This document shows positions 1 to 8,308 of a stretch of 64,000 nucleotides of DNA, in pieces; within the stretch, counting starts at the first letter, position 1, and each line of letters begins with the position of its first letter. The notes under the pieces were generated by a model, which ran no database searches, was not told the DNA's origin, and saw only the letters and a list, made by a program, of their open reading frames with translations. The DNA is from Campylobacterales bacterium (GTDB taxonomy: Bacteria > Campylobacterota > Campylobacteria > Campylobacterales > Sulfurospirillaceae), in assembly GCA_016930915.1 (NCBI GenBank), contig JAFGFU010000005.1:62001-126000 (forward strand), written 5' to 3'. The position numbers and the translations under genes were made by a program.

Positions 1-141
1 AAGATTTCTATCCTTAATAATTTGGAGCGAAGTGATGCCATTAACGAGAGGGTTTATACCAAAGTGTTGTATAAAAAAGCGACGGAGGCTATGGATGAGA
101 TAGTGGGGGATGTGGAGAGGTTTTTATGTCAAAAAAAATAA
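1..141 (+). CDS. C-terminal fragment of an unknown protein
   Basis: The reading frame is open from the first base and ends in TAA at 139-141, giving about 46 residues of a charged, probably helical tail (ERSDAINERV, then EAMDEIVGDVERFL). The start lies outside the window. I do not recognise the family. Its last 16 bases overlap the start of the next gene. The base composition is normal up to about position 120 and turns AT-rich just after, so the final residues (FLCQKK) may come from inserted DNA. A degraded copy of this tail lies at 1698-1757, on the other side of the next gene. Confidence 0.5.
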   Translation, partial: KISILNNLERSDAINERVYTKVLYKKATEAMDEIVGDVERFLCQKK

Positions 142-1625
142 ATATACTTATGCTTGATAATATGATGAATGCAAATTCTGAATTACTTTCAGACGATTGT
201 GTGAAAAAATATCTTGAATTAGAAGACATAAAATCTCAGGAATTAACTACTGTTCAGAGACTATGTCAATATCTAAAAACAACTTCTCTTTTATATCAAT
301 TCTATGAAAATTATTATTTGAATTATAAAATTCCGCAAATTGGAAAAGAATTTGATTTATTACGAATAGGTAGAGAATCCGTTGTCAATATTGAACTAAA
401 GTCAGGACAAGTTAGTGATGAAGAAGTCTTAACACAATTAAAAAGAAACTATTATTATTTATCTTTTTTAGGTAGAACAATACATTGTTACACTTTTATG
501 ACAGATGGTACACAAGATATATTATTTTATTTTGATGTAATAACTCAAGAATTACAACGGATTTCTGATAAGAATCATATTTTATACAACCTATATCATT
601 TAAATGATATGGAAGATACTACTATTGATTCTTTATTTGTTCCAAGTAACTACCTAATTTCTCCGTTTAATACGACAGATAAGTTTATTGAAAACCAATA
701 TTTTTTAACGCAACATCAAGAAGATATTAAAAAGGAAATAATTAAAGAAATAACTAGCAATAGTCAAAATAAAATATTTTCAATTTCAGGAACTGCTGGG
801 ACAGGAAAGACTTTATTGACATATGATATTGCTAAAGAATTACGTAATATTGGTAAGAGCGTAACAATAATTCATTGTGCTCAATTCAATAATGGAATTA
901 CAAAATTAAGAACACAATATCAATGGGATATTAGAACAATTAAAAACTATTCTATTTCGCCTTTATCCAATATTTTAATTGTTGATGAAGCGCAAAGGTT
1001 AGAAAAAAGTCAATTTGAAGCTCTTGTATCAATAGGTAATAAAACGATTATATTTTCACACGATGTTAATCAGCGTTTAAATAGAACAAATCAGGCACAA
1101 GAAGTTGTTGCTCTAATCAAATTAAATGCTCATAAATCACCATATGAATTATCACATAAAATAAGGCACAATAAAAGCCTTGCTTCTTTTTTAAAAAAAT
1201 TTTATGATTTGACTAAAATAACTACTGACACTTTAGTTTGCAAGGATTATGAAAATATTTTTTTCTATTATGCAAAAAATCTTAATGATGCACAGACATA
1301 TGTTTCATTTTTAATGACGAATGGTTGGGAATACATTTATTTGACGAATAGTCGTTATAATCAAGAATCGTTATCTCATTTAAAATTCAGTGATAATAGT
1401 GCTCACCAAGCAATTGGACAAGAATATGATAATGTCGTGGTAACAATCGATCAAAATTTCTTTTATAAAGAAAATAAGAAATTAGCTTATAGGTATGGCT
1501 GCTATTACAGTCCTTTAGAAACATTGTTTCAGGCAATAACACGTACTCGTAAAAAAATTATGTTTGTTATTATTAACAACAAAGAAGTTTATGAAAATTG
1601 TATAAGAATTATTGAAAAAAGGTGA
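126..1625 (+). CDS. Nuclease-helicase fusion (PD-(D/E)XK-like plus DUF2075/Schlafen-3-like ATPase)
   Basis: This 499-residue protein has two visible parts. The N-terminal part carries E75-F-D77 followed by E90-L-K92, the pattern of a PD-(D/E)XK nuclease such as the NERD type. The second part is a superfamily 1-like ATPase: Walker A GTAGTGKT at 222-229, Walker B LIVDEAQ at 284-290, and near the C-terminus QAITRTRKKIMFVI, which resembles helicase motif VI. That architecture matches DUF2075/Schlafen group 3-like helicases, a group found in phage-defence loci. A GGAGAGG site five bases upstream supports the ATG at 126. The gene is much richer in A+T than anything else in the window and contains none of the TTTACATGTAAA sites, both pointing to recent transfer. 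Nuclease activity and a defence role are inference. Confidence 0.75.
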   Translation: MSKKINILMLDNMMNANSELLSDDCVKKYLELEDIKSQELTTVQRLCQYLKTTSLLYQFYENYYLNYKIPQIGKEFDLLRIGRESVVNIELKSGQVSDEEVLTQLKRNYYYLSFLGRTIHCYTFMTDGTQDILFYFDVITQELQRISDKNHILYNLYHLNDMEDTTIDSLFVPSNYLISPFNTTDKFIENQYFLTQHQEDIKKEIIKEITSNSQNKIFSISGTAGTGKTLLTYDIAKELRNIGKSVTIIHCAQFNNGITKLRTQYQWDIRTIKNYSISPLSNILIVDEAQRLEKSQFEALVSIGNKTIIFSHDVNQRLNRTNQAQEVVALIKLNAHKSPYELSHKIRHNKSLASFLKKFYDLTKITTDTLVCKDYENIFFYYAKNLNDAQTYVSFLMTNGWEYIYLTNSRYNQESLSHLKFSDNSAHQAIGQEYDNVVVTIDQNFFYKENKKLAYRYGCYYSPLETLFQAITRTRKKIMFVIINNKEVYENCIRIIEKR

Positions 1626-1697
1626 TAGGCTACTTTATAAACAATCAGAAACTTCATTACTAGGAATCATTTTGTTTTACATGTAAAGGTTTAAATA

Positions 1698-1757
1698 GAA
1701 CGAAGTGAAGAGGTGGATGAAAGCGTAGAAGATGCGGAGTGGGTTTTTCTGAGGTAA
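1698..1757 (+). pseudogene. Remnant resembling the 3' end of the gene at 1-141
   Basis: A stretch of 19 sense codons and a stop reads ERSEEVDESVEDAEWVFLR. It resembles the end of the upstream partial gene: both contain ERS and an E-x-x-D-E-x-V-x-D-x-E pattern, and the DNA at 1731-1751 matches that at 109-128 with about three mismatches and one gap. The frame is closed just upstream by TAA, so it is not a gene by itself. I read it as the displaced original tail of the interrupted gene. Chance similarity of short acidic sequences is possible. Confidence 0.35.
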
Positions 1758-1766
1758 GCGTTGTGC

Positions 1767-1772
1767 TACAAT
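1767..1772 (+). promoter_or_regulatory. Probable -10 element
   Basis: TACAAT lies 30 bases before the ATG at 1802, inside TGTGCTACAATAGG. The same hexamer occurs before several other genes in this window (19106, 40635, 48704, 59248). No clear -35 box is seen, which is normal for sigma-70 promoters in Campylobacterota. Confidence 0.4.
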
Positions 1773-1801
1773 AGGGGGAGAGAAAAGGATAGGAGATAAA
1801 A

Positions 1802-2200
1802 ATGTTGAAAAAATCGGGGAAAGCGATTATTCGTAATCTGTTTAGAGATGTTTTAGAATCCTCTGAAGTTGAACTATCTGTGATTGAAAAATACATTGAC
1901 CCTGGCTATATCCAAAAGGTCGATGGCGTGATTTTGGATTATCATGGATTTATTGAACATATGAAAAAACAAAAGCAAGTGATTGAGGCGATGTCGGTTA
2001 CGTTTATCTCTATGGTTGAAGAGTCCGATACCGTTTTTACCAATCACATTGTAGTGGCTAAAAAGAAAAACAAAGAAGAACTGCACGTACACGTTATCGC
2101 CCAATTTACGCTTAAAGACGGGCGTTTAATCGCTTGTGATGAGCTAACGAGACTTTTAACGGGAAACGAAGAAGATCGAAACATTGGCTCTTGCCATTAA
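1802..2200 (+). CDS. SnoaL/NTF2-like small protein
   Basis: This 132-residue protein has the make-up of the SnoaL-like (nuclear transport factor 2) fold: N-terminal helices (SVIEKYIDPGYIQKVDG), then alternating strands ending in VHVIAQFTLKDGRLIACDELTRLL, the usual core of such domains. The family includes isomerases, hydrolases and non-catalytic binding proteins, so the substrate cannot be named. The start is supported by AGGAGA seven bases upstream. It stands alone between the inserted nuclease-helicase and the cytosine deaminase, apparently with its own promoter. Confidence 0.6.
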   Translation: MLKKSGKAIIRNLFRDVLESSEVELSVIEKYIDPGYIQKVDGVILDYHGFIEHMKKQKQVIEAMSVTFISMVEESDTVFTNHIVVAKKKNKEELHVHVIAQFTLKDGRLIACDELTRLLTGNEEDRNIGSCH

Positions 2201-2250
2201 TCATTACATGTAAAGAAGTTAAAACTTAACTCTTCAAAGTTTCATTGTCC

Positions 2251-2256
2251 TATAAT
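2251..2256 (+). promoter_or_regulatory. Probable -10 element of the cytosine deaminase gene
   Basis: A perfect TATAAT lies 36 bases before the start codon at 2292, in a 90-base gap after the previous gene. No convincing -35 box was seen. Confidence 0.45.
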
Positions 2257-2291
2257 ATAACGCAACCTGAAATATACGAAAAAGGCAAACC

Positions 2292-2729
2292 ATGGATACA
2301 TTTTTAGAAGCAGCCATAGAAGAAGCGCACAAGGGTTTGGAAGAGGGTGGCATACCCATTGGCTCGGTGCTGGTGATAGACGGTAAAATAGTAGGGCGTG
2401 GGCATAACCGAAGGGTTCAAAAAGGAAGTGCTATCTTGCATGCGGAGATGGACTGTTTGGAAAATGCGGGGCGTTTGAGTGCAGCTGATTATCGTAAAGC
2501 CACGCTTTATTCGACTTTATCGCCTTGCGATATGTGCAGTGGTGCCGTTTTACTGTATGGAATTCCAAAAGTCGTTATCGGTGAAAACCAAACCTTTTGT
2601 GGCCCAGAAGCGTATGTCAAATCCAGAGGTGTCGAGGTTGAAGTTCTCAACGACCCCAAATGCCGTGAGCTGATGGAGGCTTTTATAAAAAACAATCCAG
2701 AGCTTTGGAATGAAGATATTGGGGTGTAA
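2292..2729 (+). CDS. Yeast-type cytosine deaminase
   Basis: The enzyme should hydrolyse cytosine to uracil and ammonia for pyrimidine salvage in the cytoplasm. The 145 residues carry the zinc deaminase signature, HAEMDCLENAG (His ligand and catalytic Glu) and SPCDMCSGA (the two Cys ligands). The rest follows Saccharomyces Fcy1 as I remember it: GGIPIGSVL, GRGHNRRVQKGSA, TLYSTLSPCDMC, YGIPKVVIGEN and the C-terminal W-x-EDIG. That C-terminal helix closes the active site in yeast Fcy1 and separates it from tRNA adenosine deaminases (TadA) and guanine deaminases. This is not the CodA-type enzyme of E. coli. No permease gene is adjacent. Confidence 0.85.
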   Translation: MDTFLEAAIEEAHKGLEEGGIPIGSVLVIDGKIVGRGHNRRVQKGSAILHAEMDCLENAGRLSAADYRKATLYSTLSPCDMCSGAVLLYGIPKVVIGENQTFCGPEAYVKSRGVEVEVLNDPKCRELMEAFIKNNPELWNEDIGV

Positions 2730-2812
2730 CACGTTATAAGATAGTGTTTTTAAGAATCAAAGAAAGAGAAGATAAACATAAACTACTTTTTTGTAAAAAT
2801 AAGTATATACAT

Positions 2813-3991
2813 TTATGTTGAGGGGTATTTTTTAATCACAATGTAGGTAACAATGAGAATGCAGACAAGCTCAACAATAAAAAATATGCCGTAGTTTTGT
2901 GTGGAGACAATGATGCCAGCTCCCATAGCAGAAGCAATGCGTGTAAATGAAAAAAGGCTCGATTGTAGTGCGTAGTCGATGGCTTTGGAGGTTTGCCTTG
3001 CATAGTCCATCATCAAAGCAAAAATAATGGCCGAGGAAAATGAGATAGCAAGGGCGGTGAGGCTAATTGCTACAACGACTAAGCCCATGCTAAAACCGCA
3101 GTATTCCATGTACACTAAGATGGCGACACTTAGAGCATTAAAGCATGAAAAAACCACAAGAAGTCTTTTTTTTGCATAATATTTTCCTATGTAAGAAGCT
3201 AAAAAACCACCTAAAATTCCGATGATACCACCATAAATTCCGACCAGTAAAGCAACGTTATCAGGATTCATCTTTTTGCTAAGAAGATAAGGCTTGATAA
3301 AAATCCAAACCGCACTAATAAAAGCAAAATAAAATGCGACGATAATAAGCCAAATTCCGATATTTTTTTGTTTAAAAAACGATGAAATAATGCGAAATGA
3401 AAAGGATTCTATGAGAATCTTTTCGTCGTTTTCTGTGATGCATTTTAAAAACAGTAAAGCAATAAAAATCAAACCAGCCATGAACCAAAGGGTGTATTGC
3501 CAACCTATATGGTTATAAAAAAGAAGTAAAATACCTCCACCAAGGAGTAATGCTGTAAAAACGGCACTCATTTTATAACTTCCAGCAGCGATTCTTTCTT
3601 CTTTCTTGAAAACTTTAATCGCCAGAGCATTAAGGGGAATATCAATCAACGTTGCCACAAAAACGATAAGGCATATCATCATAAAAACAAGGCTGGTCTG
3701 ATGCTCTAAAGAGCATTCACCCAAGCCGATAAGTAAAAGTGCGTAAACGATACCAAGGAGACAAATCCACGTTTTGTAATGATTTTTTTTAAAAACGATG
3801 CGATCAATGGGCGGTGATAGTAGAAATTTGAGGACAGCTGAGAAGCCTACCATTTGAAAAAGTCCGATAAACGAAGCATCAAAGCCTCTCATCTGCAAAA
3901 TCATCGGCAAACCCATCATAAAAAAGATGGAGGGCGTCGTAAAAGCGGTAAACAAAAGTCCAAAGAGTATGTTTTTTTTAGCAAGAGACAT
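2813..3991 (-). CDS. MFS permease, RhtX/FptX-like siderophore transporter
   Basis: The 392-residue protein has about 12 hydrophobic segments and an MFS layout. The N-terminus (FTTPSIFFMMGLPMILQMRGFDA) and the PPIDR motif resemble the AmpG-related permeases RhtX and FptX, which carry siderophores or ferric siderophores through the inner membrane as single proteins. It is the last gene of a leftward operon with a TonB receptor, so import of the ligand delivered by that receptor is the natural role. Its start overlaps the end of the methyltransferase gene by 14 bases. AmpG-type muropeptide transport is the main alternative, made less likely by the context. Confidence 0.7.
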   Translation of the reverse strand: MSLAKKNILFGLLFTAFTTPSIFFMMGLPMILQMRGFDASFIGLFQMVGFSAVLKFLLSPPIDRIVFKKNHYKTWICLLGIVYALLLIGLGECSLEHQTSLVFMMICLIVFVATLIDIPLNALAIKVFKKEERIAAGSYKMSAVFTALLLGGGILLLFYNHIGWQYTLWFMAGLIFIALLFLKCITENDEKILIESFSFRIISSFFKQKNIGIWLIIVAFYFAFISAVWIFIKPYLLSKKMNPDNVALLVGIYGGIIGILGGFLASYIGKYYAKKRLLVVFSCFNALSVAILVYMEYCGFSMGLVVVAISLTALAISFSSAIIFALMMDYARQTSKAIDYALQSSLFSFTRIASAMGAGIIVSTQNYGIFFIVELVCILIVTYIVIKKYPST

Positions 3992-4994
3992 GATGAGCTT
4001 CTTTTTTGAGAATATGAACGGTTGTGGGCGTCATGGGCGTATCGTGTGATGTAAAGGTTTGTATTGGCTCAAAGCCTGCTTTGTTAAACATGACGGATAA
4101 TTCTGTGGGTTTAAAAATGCGTTTTCCTTGTAGATTTAAAAATAAAAAGTAGAAAAAACTATCGGTGTCATGGGAATTTGTTATATCAATTTCGACATGA
4201 GCACTGATTAAAATACCGTTTGGATTAAGAGCGTTGTACAGTTTTTCAATGACAGAGGTTGGATTTTCGAAAAAATAGAAGAGATTGCTGCACCAAATTA
4301 GATCGTATCCGTATCCAATGTCATCCATTTGTACATCGCCGCACAGTGTTGTCGTGCGTGATTTTAGAGCGTACTCTTCAATGTGCTCTTGCACGATTTC
4401 AATCACTTCGGGATAGTCAAAAAAGACGCCATGCCATGAAGGTCTGGTTTGGAGTATTTCAAGCCCGACGATGCCTGAAGCGCACCCGATGTCTAATATT
4501 TTTGCATTATCGGGCAAAGAAGGAAGGTGTTTGAGACACTTTAAGGCAACGTGCGAAATGAGGTTTTTTTGCTCTTGTTTTAAAAATTTTTTGGAAGCTT
4601 GCGCCCATCTTTGAGGATGCTTGGTGTGGATCATCTCTTTATTGCCTTCTTTCAAAAGTTTTTCAAGCATCTTTACACCTTGATGTAGCATGGCTTTTCG
4701 GTGCAAGAAAACATCGCCACAATACTTTGGGGCATCGAAAATAAAAAAAGTTTTTGTAATGTCCGTATTGGCGTAAAAAGAAGCGTCTTCTTCAATGAGC
4801 TCTAACATCACTAAGGCATCTAAGAAGATTTTTGTGTTGGTAGGATCGAATGCGAGTATCAGGGCTAAGTCTTCCGCCGTGCATTTTTGCTCTTCAATGC
4901 GTTGAAAAAGCTTTACATGTAAAGCGATGGCAAGCACTTCGATTTGATAAGGCACGAGTAACATCGTGAGGTAAGAATTGAGTGTTTTTGGCAT
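3978..4994 (-). CDS. SAM-dependent O-methyltransferase-like protein
   Basis: The 338-residue protein resembles class I O-methyltransferases of the acetylserotonin/hydroxyneurosporene type. Residues 1-100 form a winged-helix dimerisation region (VLAIALHVKLFQRIEE). The SAM-binding motif is ILDIGCASGIVGLEIL, followed by FFDYPEVIEIV and DLIWCSNLFYFFE. It sits between a TonB receptor and a siderophore-type permease, nine bases from the former and overlapping the latter. A role in modifying an imported siderophore or making a small metal ligand is inference. No other biosynthetic gene such as an NRPS is present nearby, so the substrate is unknown. Confidence 0.7.
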   Translation of the reverse strand: MPKTLNSYLTMLLVPYQIEVLAIALHVKLFQRIEEQKCTAEDLALILAFDPTNTKIFLDALVMLELIEEDASFYANTDITKTFFIFDAPKYCGDVFLHRKAMLHQGVKMLEKLLKEGNKEMIHTKHPQRWAQASKKFLKQEQKNLISHVALKCLKHLPSLPDNAKILDIGCASGIVGLEILQTRPSWHGVFFDYPEVIEIVQEHIEEYALKSRTTTLCGDVQMDDIGYGYDLIWCSNLFYFFENPTSVIEKLYNALNPNGILISAHVEIDITNSHDTDSFFYFLFLNLQGKRIFKPTELSVMFNKAGFEPIQTFTSHDTPMTPTTVHILKKEAHHVSC

Positions 4995-5003
4995 GGTGTT
5001 TCC

Positions 5004-6995
5004 TTAAAATCGATAGGCAAATTTGACGCCGATTTCACGACCTTCACGTACGATGGTTGTGGTACCATTCATGTAAGCATTACGTGCGTTATACTCTTTG
5101 TCAAAAAGATTATGGGCGTAGAGATAAACATCGTAGGCTTTGGTTTCGTAACCAATTTTGGTATCGACAAGCGTATAAGCATCTTGAGAATAGCGGTTGG
5201 CTTTATCGAAATAGGTTTTTCCATACCCATTGACGTCACATCTAGCGTAATAACCGCTTGCATTTCGGTATTGCATTCCGACGTTAAAATTGTATTTTGG
5301 AGCAAAGGTTGCTTTATTTGCATCATAATTTCCAGCAGTGTCAGAAAAATTGTCGTATGAAGTATCGTTAATCCCACCACTTGCAAAAAAGGTCACAGTA
5401 GGGTTTAACAAGGCTTCCAGTTCAACTTCTAAGCCTTTTGAAGTTGCTTTGGCAGCATTGACAATATAAACAACTCCTCCTGTACGCATTTCTTCAACTT
5501 GCATATCGTTGATTTTCATGAGGTAAATATCGGCATTGAGTTTTAGTGTATCGTTTAAAAACATCCCTTTGTATCCTAGTTCATAAGAGATGAGGTTTTC
5601 TTCGTCATAAATTTGTTTACCAGTGGGAGCAAAAGGGTTGAATCCACCCGATCGGTACCCTTTGGCAACCGTAGCATAAGAGATATTTTTTGCATTAATC
5701 GTATATTGTAATGAGAGTTTAGGTGAAATACTATTCCATTGATCATCTAAATGAATGTTTGAAGCATCAACATCCATATTTTTCTTTTCAACATCGTAAC
5801 GGATACCCGTATTGAGTGTCCATTTTTCGCTTAGTGGATGAATGACATTGGTAAAAAGTCCTAGACTTTTTTGCGTCAAATCTTGAGGTTTTGAATTGGC
5901 TCCTGTTGGATCAGCAAGGGTGATGATTTTCGTATGTAAATCATCCTTTTCTTTATCGAGATAAAGACCAGAGATGAGTTTTGTATCGGAAAATGTGGTT
6001 TCGTAGCGAAGTTCTTGGGAAAGCGTGCTGTATACATTGTCTTTGAATGTATTCTGAATAGTGGTAGGTAATAAATCTGCATCTAAAACGACGTTATCTT
6101 TATGTTCTCTCCATGTCGTAATAGAAGTAATTTTCTCATCATCATTAAGATGGTAATCAACATTCAATGCAATACTTGTTGTAGATGGTTCTGAAGAACT
6201 TGGTAAATTGGAACTAACTTTAGATGAGGTGCTCGTTGCTTTAATCCAATCGTGTGCACCATTGTTGTTTTTACTTTTTGAAGCAATCAGAGAAATATCA
6301 AGATTTTCCGTAGGCGTATAACGCAGTGTTATTTTCCCCGCATTGTTTTCTTTAAAGTTTACGTATTCATTGGTAAGTGTATTTTTGATATTACCATCTT
6401 TTTCGTTGTGTTGATACGCAATCGCTAAATAAAGTGTGTCTTCAGCAATGGGACCTGAGACGTTGATTCCGTACAAGCGTTTTCCATCACTTCCTATCGT
6501 TGTATACAGCTTCCCTCGTGCTTCGTTATTTGGCTTTTTTGTGATGACATTGATAACGCCTGCTTCCGAATTTTTACCATACAATGTGCCTTGTGGTCCT
6601 CGTAAGACTTCGATGCGCTCAACATCTTCGAGTGCATCGGCATAACCAAAACTATTCATTGTGGGTACGCCATCCACGTAAAGGCTCACGGGTGTTGAAA
6701 AAGAGAGCACATTGGCGCTCAATCCCCGCATTGAAGGTGGAGTAAGCCCTTGTTGTCCTGTATTAAAGAGCATTAAATTAGGTGTATATTTGGCGATGTC
6801 GTCTAAAGATTCGATGGATTTATCTTCTAGATCAAGATCATCAAAAACAGACATACTAATGGGAACATTTTGAACATCTTCCTTGCTTTTTTGTGCCGTT
6901 ACGGTAATACTTTCAAGGTTGGTTGTCTGTGCTATAGCTTGACTTATACAAAGAGATGTTGCAATGGATAAAGAAAGCGTCGTTTTGAAATTCAT
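5004..6995 (-). CDS. TonB-dependent siderophore receptor
   Basis: This 663-residue outer-membrane protein has a signal peptide ending near AIAQ, then a TonB-box-like stretch (LESITVTAQ) and the plug domain (VPISMSVF, SMRGL, VYVDGVP-like LYVDGVPTM, VERIEVLRGPQGTLYGKN). The rest is a beta-barrel ending in FAYRF with the usual C-terminal Phe. It should import a ferric siderophore using TonB energy. It is preceded by a DUF2798 gene that overlaps its start by four bases and is followed by a methyltransferase and a permease. A Fur-like palindrome stands just upstream of the operon, so iron repression is likely. The ligand cannot be told from sequence. Confidence 0.88.
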   Translation of the reverse strand: MNFKTTLSLSIATSLCISQAIAQTTNLESITVTAQKSKEDVQNVPISMSVFDDLDLEDKSIESLDDIAKYTPNLMLFNTGQQGLTPPSMRGLSANVLSFSTPVSLYVDGVPTMNSFGYADALEDVERIEVLRGPQGTLYGKNSEAGVINVITKKPNNEARGKLYTTIGSDGKRLYGINVSGPIAEDTLYLAIAYQHNEKDGNIKNTLTNEYVNFKENNAGKITLRYTPTENLDISLIASKSKNNNGAHDWIKATSTSSKVSSNLPSSSEPSTTSIALNVDYHLNDDEKITSITTWREHKDNVVLDADLLPTTIQNTFKDNVYSTLSQELRYETTFSDTKLISGLYLDKEKDDLHTKIITLADPTGANSKPQDLTQKSLGLFTNVIHPLSEKWTLNTGIRYDVEKKNMDVDASNIHLDDQWNSISPKLSLQYTINAKNISYATVAKGYRSGGFNPFAPTGKQIYDEENLISYELGYKGMFLNDTLKLNADIYLMKINDMQVEEMRTGGVVYIVNAAKATSKGLEVELEALLNPTVTFFASGGINDTSYDNFSDTAGNYDANKATFAPKYNFNVGMQYRNASGYYARCDVNGYGKTYFDKANRYSQDAYTLVDTKIGYETKAYDVYLYAHNLFDKEYNARNAYMNGTTTIVREGREIGVKFAYRF

Positions 6996-7231
6996 GCTCT
7001 TCTCTCTTCGTGTACAATTAATCTATGAACAAATCTTTTGACGGATGGAAGAATCACGAGCACAATAGGAAAAGCAATCAAAAAAGCCCTCCAGTAAGCT
7101 TGAAGCCATTGATGGATAAAGTGGGATGACCACCCTAAGTTAAACCACGTAATAATCAAGCTCATAAGCCCCGTCATAATCAGTGCCATGATAAAAGAGA
7201 AGAGCAAACTCTCATATTTTTTGGAAATCAT
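6992..7231 (-). CDS. DUF2798 small membrane protein
   Basis: The 79-residue protein has two membrane helices (LLFSFIMALIMTGLMSLIITW and WRAFLIAFPIVLVILPSV) with the spacing of DUF2798 proteins. Their function is not known, but they are often found with iron-uptake genes. It is the first gene of the leftward operon and overlaps the receptor start by an ATGA. The Fur-like palindrome lies about 50 bases upstream of its start. Confidence 0.7.
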   Translation of the reverse strand: MISKKYESLLFSFIMALIMTGLMSLIITWFNLGWSSHFIHQWLQAYWRAFLIAFPIVLVILPSVKRFVHRLIVHEERRA

Positions 7232-7283
7232 ATTTGAACCTTTAATGTGAATTTTATAGAAGAAAGTCTATTATTTATATATG

Positions 7284-7298
7284 TGATATTCAATATCA
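7284..7298. promoter_or_regulatory. Fur-box-like palindrome in divergent promoter region
   Basis: TGATATTCAATATCA is a perfect 7-1-7 inverted repeat. It differs from the Fur 7-1-7 consensus TGATAATnATTATCA at one position in each half. It lies between the leftward siderophore operon (start at 7231) and the rightward AraC gene (start at 7343), so one bound dimer could repress both. Binding by Fur is inferred from the match and the gene context. Confidence 0.6.
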
Positions 7299-7342
7299 AA
7301 AATATGATAAACGGTTTAATTTTCTATGCTAAAAGGAAAAAG

Positions 7343-8284
7343 ATGCAGTATTTGTCGTTAAACAATATCATCAACTTCAATTTAGATTCTCAGCGCAGTG
7401 CTATTATTCAAAACAGTTTTCCAAAAGAGATTGGTGTGGATTATATGGAACATGTTTGTTTGCAAGAAGATCTTTTTTTTATGAAAACGGATTATCGTTT
7501 TTTGCAAAAAACACGTATCGAATCAAAGCAAAATGAGCGAAAATTTGTCATAACCTTTTCTTTGAAAGGCAAGGGGAGTTATACCAATCGTGATGATGCT
7601 CAAGTGATTCCTTTTCAAGAGGGATTTACGACTATCTCACTTTTAGATGAGACCGAGGGATTTCGTGATTTTCATACCAAAGAGCTTTCTCAAGTGAGGA
7701 TTATTCTAAGAGAAAATTTTTTAACACGTCATCTTAAAGAGAGTGTGCAAGAGAAGTACCTTTACAACAGTTCCCCTCATCTTAATCTTGTCAAATTTGC
7801 ACCGACTGCTATTGCTTCACAATGGGTGATTCAAGAGATATTTCGTTCTCCTTATCAAGGGGAATTGGCATCTTGTTATCTTCAAAGTAAAGTTTTAGAA
7901 CTGCTCTCTTTTGAACTGAGTCATTTATCGGATAAAGAATCATCTAAACAGAGTATGTTAGATGCGTATGATAAAGAGCGAATTTATAAAGCAAAAGAGA
8001 TTTTGCTTAAAAGTATGCAAAGCCCGCCTTCGATTGGTGAATTAGCAAAATTAGTGCATTTAAATGAAACAAAACTCAAGGTAGGTTTTAAAGAAATTTT
8101 CCAGATGAGTCCCTATCAAGTAGTGTTAAAATATAAAATGCACTCTGCTAAGAAAATGTTAGAATCTGGGGATTTTAATATTAATGAAGTGGCATCCAAA
8201 ACAGGTTATAAATATGCGAATAACTTTACACATGCCTTTCTAAAAGAGTTTGGTGTTTTACCAAAAGCGTTTAAAATACGATAA
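7343..8284 (+). CDS. AraC-family regulator, PchR-like (first of two)
   Basis: About 313 residues; the C-terminal 100 carry the two helix-turn-helix units of AraC proteins (SIGELAKLVHLNETKLKVGFKE, then INEVASKTGYKYANNFTHAF). The N-terminal region would bind the effector. PchR-type regulators sense a ferric siderophore and activate its receptor genes, which fits the position between two TonB-receptor operons. I place the start at 7343 (MQYLSLNN), where AAAAGG precedes the ATG, and not at the GTG 96 bases upstream, which would overlap the Fur-like site. Confidence 0.75.
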   Translation: MQYLSLNNIINFNLDSQRSAIIQNSFPKEIGVDYMEHVCLQEDLFFMKTDYRFLQKTRIESKQNERKFVITFSLKGKGSYTNRDDAQVIPFQEGFTTISLLDETEGFRDFHTKELSQVRIILRENFLTRHLKESVQEKYLYNSSPHLNLVKFAPTAIASQWVIQEIFRSPYQGELASCYLQSKVLELLSFELSHLSDKESSKQSMLDAYDKERIYKAKEILLKSMQSPPSIGELAKLVHLNETKLKVGFKEIFQMSPYQVVLKYKMHSAKKMLESGDFNINEVASKTGYKYANNFTHAFLKEFGVLPKAFKIR

Positions 8285-8308
8285 TTAATTTATTTTTGAA
8301 AGGGTTTT

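Noticed and set aside
126-1625. Restriction-modification system
   Set aside because: No methyltransferase or specificity gene is adjacent; the visible upstream tail gives no such signature.
1660-1896. 78-residue leftward frame between the helicase and SnoaL genes
   Set aside because: It covers the start of a supported gene and a gene remnant, and has no ribosome site.
2813-3991. AmpG muropeptide permease
   Set aside because: The fold group is related, but the operon with a TonB receptor and the N-terminal motif favour the RhtX/FptX type.
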